A stretch of 29,492 nucleotides of DNA, taken from positions 195,597-225,088 of the forward strand of contig MU646356.1 in NCBI GenBank assembly GCA_026770585.1, in the 5' to 3' direction. Both the position numbers and the translations under genes were made by a program. Within the stretch, counting starts at the first letter, position 1. Each line of letters begins with the position of its first letter. This DNA is from Baffinella frigidus. Its lineage: Eukaryota > Cryptophyceae > Cryptomonadales > Baffinellaceae. Under the pieces are notes generated by a model. It was given only the letters and a program-made list of their open reading frames with translations. It did no database searches and had not been told where the DNA came from. Positions 25,401-29,492 of the stretch are shown in pieces.

Positions 25401-26069
25401 CAGGGCAAGGAGCTTCAATCACCCCGTGAGAATCTCATGACATGGAGCATCACCGGGCAGAGGCAGAGGAGAAGCGTTCTTCCAGAAGACGATCTCACGC
25501 CCACCGCCATCACCCCTTGAGAATGTTGGGACACGCCGAGCAACAATCACCCCTCAAGAATCTCAGGGCAAGGAGCATCAATCACACCTCGAAAATCGCA
25601 TGACACGGAGCATCACCGGGCAGAGGCAGAAGAGCCTCGCGAATCTCGGAGCAAGGAGAATCAATCACCAAGCCTCGAGAATCTCGGAACACAAGAAGCA
25701 TCACCGGGCAGAGACAGAGGAGAAGCCTTCGAGGAGACGGTCTGACGCCCACCGCCGCACCCCGTCCCCTTCGATAATCTCAGGGTAAGGACCATCAATT
25801 ACCGAGCCTCTACAATCTCGGGACACGTAGAATCAATTACCGAGCCTCAAAAATCTCGGGATACACAGAGAAGCAAGCACCGGGCAGAACCTTTCCATAT
25901 ACGATTCCGGATACGCAAACACCCACCACAAGCTGACGGATCAAAGTCAATTTGCATTGACTTGTGAATGTGCATTGGCTTGTCAGTTTGCATTGACCTC
26001 ACCGGGCAGAGGCAGAAGAGAAGCGGTCTTCGAGGAGACGATCTGACGCCCACCGCCGCACCCCGTCCC
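19332..26069 (-). CDS. 5'-nuclease of the XRN/FEN superfamily (partial, at least 8 exons)
   Basis: Minus-strand exons in order: 26069-26003, 24450-24411, 23750-23664 (or the twin 23536-23450), 21809-21712, 21128-21054 and 20374-20335, all in continuous phase; then 19706-19621 and 19498-19332, where a linking exon is missing or the low-complexity stretch between them is coding. Key blocks: IMVSDASVPGEAEAK (compare the SDxxVPGEGEHK acidic block of XRN and GEAEAQ of FEN/XPG), GVDALVVSDDGDT with the clustered Asp residues of the metal site, DFVVITMLGGCDYLPPLRG (compare VGNDFLPHLP of XRN and LLGCDY of FEN), LIDVAHGGLNISALAALL, and YLETLEWAAL (compare YLEGLQWVL before the YYY motif of XRN). XRN is favoured because of the last two blocks. 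Expected role: 5'-to-3' RNA degradation, or a structure-specific nuclease if FEN-like. N- and C-terminal parts were not found. Confidence 0.62.
19502..19612 (-). repeat. G-rich minisatellite between two nuclease exons
   Basis: On the minus strand GGGTCTAAAGGGGAGG-like 15-17-bp units, about six copies. One frame stays open and would encode (GEGGSK)n, so this is either intron or an expressed low-complexity linker. Confidence 0.85.
19621..19706 (-). CDS. Nuclease gene exon X7a
   Basis: Encodes PRLIDVAHGGLNISALAALL then DPRGTLLR with strongly GC-rich third positions. Acceptor CTCCCAG; donor CCGTG|GTGGGC or read-through. Its phase does not connect directly to X6, so one exon is probably missing between. 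Confidence 0.58.
19765..20334. other. Mostly unassigned intronic stretch
   Basis: Probably intron downstream of nuclease exon X6. It contains the X6 donor-side echo at 20180-20226 (minus strand GAAGGCTGGCGTCTGAAGCC with GTACGG). No other feature seen. Confidence 0.5.
20335..20374 (-). CDS. Nuclease gene exon X6
   Basis: Acceptor AGCTGGCAG, donor AGCCAG|GTACTT. 40 nt encode GIAGCRKAGVSSQ, phase 2 in, 0 out. Support comes from phase and from a donor-side echo at 20180-20226; the sequence itself is not diagnostic. Confidence 0.5.
20520..20960 (-). repeat. Four donor-side echoes of nuclease exon X5
   Basis: Copies near 20520-20585, 20685-20730, 20795-20840 and 20915-20955 share the minus-strand pattern CCCCGCAACGCATGT, i.e. 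the exon end and its GT. The copy at 20520-20585 keeps GACTACCTCCCGCCCCTCCG and reads DYLPPLRGLPRNE. The plus-strand unit is ACATGCGTTGCGGGGGCGGG. An 18-bp palindrome, CGTGACCGGTCACG, lies at 20843-20856. Confidence 0.85.
21054..21128 (-). CDS. Nuclease gene exon X5
   Basis: Acceptor CCCGACAG, donor CGCAT|GTGATG. 75 nt encode DFVVITMLGGCDYLPPLRG then PPPQR. Joined to X4 it reads SAW-DFVVITML, matching the conserved core of 5'-nucleases. Confidence 0.72.
21142..21285. other. Acceptor-side echo of nuclease exon X5, open on both strands
   Basis: Minus strand: GTGCAG|GGACGTTCTCGTGATCAGCA copies the X5 start CGACAG|GGACTTCGTTGTGATAACCA and continues open (DVLVISMLIDRSRILVFSSM). The plus strand is also open between GGGGGCAG and a GTGGTT (LEKTRILDRSINMLITRTSL). 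The echo reading is preferred because it fits the pattern of the gene; a plus-strand exon cannot be excluded. Confidence 0.55.
21300..21415. repeat. TTTAGGG and TTTACGG array
   Basis: Starts TTTGGGG/TTTAGGG and ends with five copies of TTTACGG, a variant seen nowhere else here. Lies in a nuclease intron with the C-rich strand as sense strand. Confidence 0.92.
21421..21545 (-). repeat. Donor-side echoes of nuclease exon X4
   Basis: 21421-21478 (minus strand) reads FSAAGVLSVLSGGRKSAS and then TGA: the exon X4 end with donor GGTGAG changed to CGTGAA. 21506-21545 carries CCGGAGGAAGAAAGAGCGCC and CTGGGG in place of CTGGTG. Confidence 0.85.
21712..21809 (-). CDS. Nuclease gene exon X4
   Basis: Acceptor GGGGTGCAG, donor GCCTG|GTGAGAAG. 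98 nt encode VCVTGSARPDQSSLVFSAAG then LLSALPGGRKSA, phase 0 in, 2 out. The frame is also open upstream to about 21885 (TSLAAGRLTFMTW), so the acceptor could be further upstream. Confidence 0.68.
22271..22415. mobile_element. MITE-like inverted-repeat element
   Basis: The ends CCGGGAACATGTTTGATTTA and TTTAAATTAAACATGTCCCCGG enclose an AT-rich core with the palindrome ACTTAGGGCCCTAAGT. Confidence 0.85.
22855..22925. other. Ambiguous exon-like segment
   Basis: Plus strand: acceptor ACCTGTCAG, donor GAAG|GTAGGC, encoding RKLLNERRRGCRRGCMGFAE. Minus strand: TPYIRGGTLGDARSTASGLT with donor ACAG|GTTATGG and a donor-side echo (GACAG|GTGATGG) at about 22817. Either could be real; the minus reading would fit the nuclease gene but adds no recognisable motif. 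Confidence 0.35.
23041..23112. repeat. GTAGGAG minisatellite
   Basis: Short units GGTAGGAGGTAGGAGG repeated over about 70 bp, preceded by a GTAGGCAGG stretch at 22922-22960. Confidence 0.85.
23166..23272. mobile_element. MITE-like element, family B (copy 3)
   Basis: The ends TGTCCCTTAAGTGGC and GGCACTTGAGGGATAC enclose a core with GGACCTGCCTAGG. The right half differs from the other copies (GGCGAAATATTCGCC palindrome). Confidence 0.78.
23284..23308. repeat. 25-nt G homopolymer
   Basis: Uninterrupted G25, the longest of many G/C runs in the window; adjoins the donor echo of exon X3 at 23309. Confidence 0.9.
23309..23326 (-). repeat. Short donor-side echo of nuclease exon X3
   Basis: On the minus strand ACGGAGACACCAAG|GTCACC is the last 14 nt of the exon plus its donor. 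Confidence 0.75.
23450..23536 (-). CDS. Nuclease gene exon X3, twin 2
   Basis: A full-length copy of the previous exon, with acceptor GACGCAG, donor ACCAAG|GTAATG, no stop and the same 0/0 phase. It encodes VKAQAFLLSLKTIKRGVDAL then IVSDDGDTK: three amino-acid changes and the acidic residues kept. Inclusion of either or both keeps the frame. Confidence 0.65.
23541..23637. mobile_element. MITE-like element, family C (5'-truncated copy 3)
   Basis: Right terminus CTTGTGAGCGAGGTACCCCTGTA and the internal inverted pair CTCCTAGGACC ... GGTCCTAGGGG are present; the left terminal repeat is missing. It sits exactly between the two twin exons X3, right next to the acceptor of twin 2. Confidence 0.82.
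23664..23750 (-). CDS. Nuclease gene exon X3, twin 1
   Basis: Acceptor CCGACGCAG, donor ACCAAG|GTCACC. 87 nt, phase 0 in and out, encode AKAQAFLLSLKTIKGGVDAL then VVSDDGDTK. Confidence 0.75.
23872..23908 (-). repeat. Acceptor-side echo of nuclease exon X3
   Basis: Minus strand CTGCAG-like acceptor (GATGCAG) followed by GCGAAAGCGCAAGCGTTCCT, then divergence after AKAQAFLLFLKT. Confidence 0.82.
23955..24055. repeat. TTTAGGG array
   Basis: Telomere-like repeats in the X2-X3 intron of the nuclease gene; C-rich strand is sense. Confidence 0.92.
24190..24365. mobile_element. Inverted-repeat element
   Basis: CCACACGGTGGACT at 24218-24231 and AGTCCACCGTGTGG at 24342-24355 are perfect 14-bp arms; weaker pairing extends outward (TTTCGACATGAG/CTCGAAATGAG). 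A second palindrome CCGGGGT...ACCCCGG follows the left arm. Lies in the X2-X3 intron. Confidence 0.8.
24411..24450 (-). CDS. Nuclease gene exon X2
   Basis: Acceptor CGGATGCAG, donor GCAGAG|GTGACG. 40 nt encode IMVSDASVPGEAE, the first acidic block. Phase 2 in, 0 out. Confidence 0.72.
24480..24655. repeat. GGGGTTG / GGGGTTA array
   Basis: Blocks of GGGGTTG and then GGGGTTA, six- to seven-base variants of the telomere repeat, directly upstream (sense strand) of exon X2. Confidence 0.93.
24770..24850. repeat. Short tandem repeat (GCTCAACCCGCACCAAA)
   Basis: Three to four 22-bp units with GTGCTCAACCCGCACCAAAC. Intronic in the nuclease gene. Confidence 0.85.
25012..25149. mobile_element. Long palindromic element with family A core (copy 4)
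   Basis: About 57-bp arms: TTATCCGGGGAAACC ... TTTCATTTGATGGCAACG on the left and the reverse complement on the right, with family A arms (AAAATTACCACAC / GTGTAGTAATTTACG) and the core AGTAATATTAAAG in the middle. The best-preserved member of the family. Confidence 0.93.
25165..25890. repeat. About 35-bp degenerate minisatellite
   Basis: Some 15-18 copies of a unit near CGAGAATCTCGGGACA followed by CGGAGCATCAATCACC. Pieces of nuclease exon X1 are interspersed in it. Confidence 0.87.
25447..25769 (-). repeat. Three donor-side echoes of nuclease exon X1
   Basis: Minus-strand copies 25706-25769 (GGGACGGGGTGCGGCGGTGG to CTGCCCG|GTGATG), 25613-25632 (only CTTCTGCCTCTGCCCG|GTGATG) and 25447-25515. 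Each keeps a GT after GCCCG. Confidence 0.85.
25930..25999. repeat. TGCATTGACTTGT tandem units
   Basis: Three units of about 20 bp (TTGCATTGACTTGTGAATG) just inside the intron after exon X1. Confidence 0.85.
26003..26069 (-). CDS. Nuclease gene exon X1 (first recognised)
   Basis: Acceptor TATTCAG, donor GCCCG|GTGAGG. 67 nt encode DGVRRWASDRLLEDRFSSAS then A, with phase 1 in and 2 out. It is the only one of several copies with both splice sites intact. Confidence 0.6.
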
Positions 26070-26084
26070 CTGAATACGGTTTAA

Positions 26085-26380
26085 GGTTTGGGGTTTGGGG
26101 TTTAGGGATGAGGGTTCAGGGTCTAGAGGAGACGATCTGACGCCCACCGCAGCTCCCCGTCCCCTGCTTGTCGTTGAGGGGTGAGGGTTGAGGGTTGAGG
26201 GCTGAGGGTTGAGGGTTGAGGGTTGAAGGTTGAGGGCTGAGGGTTGAGGGTTGAGGGTTGAAGGTTGAGGGCTGAAGGTTGAGGGTTGAGGGTTTAGAGT
26301 TCAGGATTTAGGGTTCAGGGTTCAGGGTTCAGGGTTCAGGGTTTAGGTTGTTTAGGGTTTAGGGTTCAGGGTTTAGGGTA
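26085..26380. repeat. GGGTTGA / GGGTTCA / GGGTTTA arrays
   Basis: Block-wise variants in the intron before X1. An acceptor-side echo of exon X1 is embedded at 26124-26168 (minus strand AAGCAG|GGGACGGGGAGCTGCG). Confidence 0.93.
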
Positions 26381-26404
26381 TGGCATCACAGCTGTCATCC
26401 AACT

Positions 26405-26820
26405 CCCTCCGGGTTTCGGGGGTCGGGGGTCGGGGGTCGGGGGTCGGGGTGCAGGTTTCGGGTTTATGCCGGCATTGCTACCACGCCAGCGTTCTGCACC
26501 GAGAACCAGAAACCAGAAAAAAGAAAAAAGAAACTAGAAACCAGAAACCCGAAACCCGAAACCCGAAACCAGAAACCAGAAGCCCGACACCAGAAACCAG
26601 AACCCAAAAACCAGAAACCAGAAACCAGAAACCAGGAACCAGAAAACAGAAATCAGAAACCAGAAAACAGAAAACAGAAACTAGAGCACGCCACGAGACG
26701 ACGCGTAAGGATTTAGGGTTCAGGGTTCAGGGTTCAGGGTTCAGGGTTGAGGGTTTAGGCTTTAGGCTTTAGGCTTTAGGGTTTAGAGTTTAATGTTGAG
26801 GGTTTAGGGTTTAGGGTGCA
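26405..26820. repeat. GGGGTCG, CCAGAAA and TTTAGGG-type arrays
   Basis: 26405-26450 GGGGTCG; 26505-26690 a CCAGAAA/CCCGAAA array in opposite orientation; 26706-26820 GGGTTCA and TTTAGGG. The orientation switch at 26500 is unusual for the window. Confidence 0.9.
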
Positions 26821-27360
26821 GGGGACATCCGCCTATCAAAAAGCATGTGGCAAGACACGTGTTAATGCAAAGCGAAAAACAAGGTAGCCGCTGAGTAGTC
26901 CGCACGGGCTACACTTCTGGGTGTTTGTGCAGTCCCGCGCAGCTGTGCTTCCTGAAAAGAGCAACTCTCTCTCTCTCTCAGTACTGCAACGAGAGGAAGC
27001 CAGGTTTAATAAGTTGACAGTCAGTCAGTTCAATCAGTTGACACGACCGCTTCAGAGGGCAAGTTGGTACACGGGAAGCACCAAGATAGTCCCACCCAGC
27101 TGTACCATTTCAATGAAGGAACTCTCACCCTCTCTCTCGGTGATGCGAGGGAAGTACCGAGATAGTTCATGAGCGGCGTGCCAGGCGTGACATGCAACTT
27201 CCGGCCATCCGCATTCTTCCCCCGCTGCGCAACCATCCTGGGTTTAGGGTTGAGGGTTTATGGATTAGACCAGCTAGTTGATGTCGTAGACCGGAGCCTG
27301 CCCCCGCCAGAACTCCCTTGGTGGTTGCACCTGCAGGAGAAGGGGGGGGGCGTCATACGG
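26821..27360. other. Unassigned 540 bp
   Basis: Contains a CT microsatellite near 26964-26980 and a related TCTCTCTCGG stretch at 27129. At 27193-27235 lies a segment (GCATTCTTCCCCCGCTGCGCA) repeated at 27548-27580. On the minus strand that repeat reads MVAQRGKNADGRK after an AG, the best exon-like signal here, but no family was recognised. Confidence 0.4.
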
Positions 27361-27443
27361 TGCAACGTGGTGGCAGGCGCTTTCCGGTATTCTTCGACGG
27401 GCCAGCAACCTCGCCAAGCTCCCACTGCAACGGTCGCGCCGAG

Positions 27444-27989
27444 CCTCGTGGGTGCCCCTTGTTCCGCGCACCCCCTTACTTCAACTTAACTTCCTACTAC
27501 CGCTTGCTCCGCCACTGATTGTGTGTAGACAAACTTGCGGCCGTCCGCATTCTTTCCCCGCTGCGCAACCATCCTGCAGGAGGGGGGGAGGCGTCATCAG
27601 GCGCAACCATCCTGCGTGAGAAGGGAGGGCGTCATGAGGCGTAACCATCCCGACAGGAGCCAGCGGCGGGATCATTACTTCGCAAACAACCTTGATTCGC
27701 AAGAGGAAGCCAGGATTCATTAGCAAAACAAACTTGATTCGCAAAAGGGGGCGTGGGTCCATTCGCAAAAGGGAGCAAAAGGGGGGGGTCCATTCGCAAA
27801 AGGGAGCAATATCGTGCGGCGCAAGCACCTTGGGGGGGGCAGGAGCGATCATGCGGCCCATCGACGCTGGAAAAAGGCCTTAGCCTTTTATCTAGCCTGT
27901 TTTTTCTACAAACATTCAGAGGCGAAGCAGCGGTAGTAGGTACTTAAGTTGAAGTAAGGGGGTGGGCGGAAGAAGGGGGACGCACGAGG
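27444..27989. mobile_element. Foldback-like segment with 69-bp inverted arms
   Basis: 27444-27512 and 27921-27989 are reverse complements with few mismatches (TTACTTCAACTTAA / TTAAGTTGAAGTAA). The 408-bp interior holds GGATGGTTGCG-type and ATTCGCAAAAGGG-type direct repeats. It overlaps the preceding inverted pair. Confidence 0.75.
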
Positions 27990-28000
27990 CAATTTATGGA

Positions 28001-28030
28001 GGCTAGACTGCATAAAACTGCAGTCTAGCC
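28001..28030. repeat. Short palindrome
   Basis: GGCTAGACTGCA, spacer TAAAAC, TGCAGTCTAGCC: 12-bp perfect arms next to the foldback segment. Confidence 0.85.
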
Positions 28031-28928
28031 AGAAATAAAACGATCCATTTGCCCCCCCGCTTTCCGATCAAGGAACCACCAAACCTCACGGCAAGACCAA
28101 ATCGTCGATTTTCAGACCTCAGATTCCCCTTGCAGAGACCCCATATCTGGGGTCTATGTGTCAACTTAAGTCCCAATCTTGGTACAAAATGAACTTTGGG
28201 GAACAGGTCGAAATCAATGAATTTGGTCCTTGCGTGAGGGTTGGTGAAAAGGGGCACGCACGACGCTCGACGCGAGCGTTGCAGCGGGAGCTTCGCAAGA
28301 GGTGCTGGCCCGTCGAAGAATATCGCAAAGCACCTGCCACCACGCCGGGGTCATGCCACGCCGATCCATCCCACCAGCCCTCACGGCCTGGGTAAAACGT
28401 CGGATTTCGATTTGGGATTTCAAGGGGGTTGAAGTCGCAATCTGACTTCAACGGCTCCAATTTCGATCGAAACTCGATGATTTGCTCAGGCCGTGAGGGT
28501 TGGTGGTCGATCAGGCGGTTTCGCCTCGCAGTCAGCGGGTTTCGCCTGTGGAGCTAGGTTTCCAGTGTCAACGCGGTGTGCTCGGACGCCAGATTGTCTC
28601 AGCAGCACCTCTAATTTGAACACATGCTGGACAGTAAATTCAAATGCGTATGTGGAATGACTCCGGTATTCGCAAATGGCGTGGAGGCCGCCAGCAACCC
28701 GTAGCAGCTTTTACCGGATCCTTCCGGGATTGGTTTTTTGTTTTTGTTTTGTTCGTAGGACCCTACGGTAGGAAATCCTAGGGACCTCGAACTGCTGACG
28801 GGAGATACCCAAGAGATTTCTTGGGTCTGCCTGAAATTTACTACAGTACCCGATCCGGTTAAAAGCTTCAACGGGTTGCTGGTGTGGGTGCGGACATGAG
28901 GTTCCGCGCGACGCATTCATAGGCTAAC

Positions 28929-29070
28929 GGACTAAAAGTGGGGTAGTTAGGCCTACGGAATTGCCTACCGTACGCCGTAGGGCTCCTATGACCAAAAATT
29001 CCCAGAATTTTGGCCTACAGTCGGAGGTCTTAGGCAATACCGTAGGCCCAACTACCCCATTTTTAGTCCA
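28929..29070. mobile_element. MITE-like palindromic element, family E
   Basis: GGACTAAAAGTGGGGTAGTT and AACTACCCCATTTTTAGTCC end the element. Pairing continues inward (GCCTACGG ... CCGTAGGC and ATTGCCTA ... TAGGCAAT). Sits between the arms of the 129-bp inverted pair. Confidence 0.9.
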
Positions 29071-29149
29071 TTCCCCTATTAGCATCGGAGAGCAAGTAGG
29101 CTGTTCAGGCTGCGCATGAGGTTCAGGAGTACAGTACATTCAAACGCGT

Positions 29150-29295
29150 ATGTGGAATGAATCCGGTATTCGCAAATGGGAGGGTGCGGACATTATATTC
29201 CGCGCGACACATCGGAGAGCAAGAAGGCTGTTGAGGCTGGCCAGGAGGTTCACCAGAACGGCGGCGTTGAACCCCGGCGATCCGGGCCTGCGGGC
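29150..29295 (-). CDS. Possible exon on the minus strand
   Basis: After a CCCGCAG the minus strand reads PGSPGFNAAVLVNLLASLNS then LLALRCVARNIMSAPSHLRI before TGA. Echoes at 29434-29492 (acceptor side; PGSPLFNGSVLLNLLA) and 29085-29137 (LLNLMRSLNSLLALRC) follow the same order as in the three recognised genes, which argues for a real exon. Function unknown; it could belong to the nuclease gene's 5' part. Confidence 0.4.
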
Positions 29296-29492
29296 CACCA
29301 GCAACCCGTTGAAGCTTTTAACCGGATCGGGTACTGTAGTAAATTTCAGCTTAACCCAAGAAATCTCTTGGGTATCTCCCGTCAGCAATTCGAGGTCCCT
29401 AGGGTTTCCTACCGTAGGGTCCTACGAATAAGGGCCGGCCAGTAGGTTCAGGAGAACAGAGCCGTTGAACAACGGCGATCCGGGCCTGCGGG

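Larger units (their letters stand above)
27366..28347. repeat. Inverted copies of a coding-like 100-bp segment
   Basis: 27366-27475 (minus) and 28248-28347 (plus) both read CWPVEEYRKAPATT after a GTTGCAG. A conserved frame in two inverted copies suggests an exon duplicated in inverted orientation. Which copy, if any, is expressed is unclear. Confidence 0.6.
28754..29426. repeat. 129-bp inverted repeat pair
   Basis: 28754-28882 and 29298-29426 are close reverse complements (AGATACCCAAGAGATTTCTT and AAGAAATCTCTTGGGTATCT). The interior contains the MITE at 28929-29070 and further partial repeats (ATTCGCAAATGG at 28669 and 29169). Confidence 0.88.

Noticed and set aside
25165-25890. CRISPR-like array of regularly spaced repeats
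   Set aside because: Units are degenerate, without unique spacers of constant length, and lie in a eukaryotic intron.

Overview
The window is nuclear DNA of a eukaryote, most likely a unicellular alga or related protist. Genes are cut into many short exons (39-170 nt), introns carry interstitial TTTAGGG-type telomere-like arrays, and one protein is a DUF1295 membrane protein that, from memory, is closest to its plant and algal relatives. No operons, bacterial ribosome sites, rRNA, tRNA or CRISPR arrays were seen. The lineage cannot be fixed from sequence alone; a prasinophyte, haptophyte or cryptophyte would all fit.

Three protein-coding genes were reconstructed by hand from conserved motifs plus splice-phase continuity. 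(1) Minus strand, 6655 down to 2687 and running off the left edge: eight exons (241 codons, all phases compatible) of a DUF1295 / steroid-5-alpha-reductase-like multi-pass membrane protein; its C-terminus lies outside. (2) Plus strand, 6919-16325: fourteen phase-compatible exons (581 codons) of a type II membrane or secreted protein with an L-type (legume-type) lectin domain with intact Ca/Mn ligands. Genes 1 and 2 are head to head with about 260 bp between their ATGs. (3) Minus strand, about 26069 to 19332: at least eight exons of a 5'-nuclease of the XRN/FEN superfamily, both ends unresolved. A further minus-strand cluster of coiled-coil exons lies at 17482-18310.

The most striking property is shared by all three genes. 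Most exons are accompanied by diverged partial copies ('echoes') of their own ends. Copies of an exon's 5' end, often with the AG, lie upstream in the preceding intron; copies of its 3' end, often with the GT, lie downstream in the following intron. Echoes are commonly separated by telomere-like arrays. One nuclease exon has two complete intact copies, and the lectin gene has three in-frame candidate last exons.

The rest is repeats. There are variant telomere-like arrays, each dominated by its own 7-mer (CCCTCAA, CCATAAA, CCCTAAA and CCAGAAA types). At least four families of short inverted-repeat (MITE-like) elements occur, several nested, together with long palindromes, minisatellites and inverted repeat pairs. 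The right-hand 3 kb (about 26.8-29.5 kb) is a mosaic of inverted repeats with only weak coding signal.
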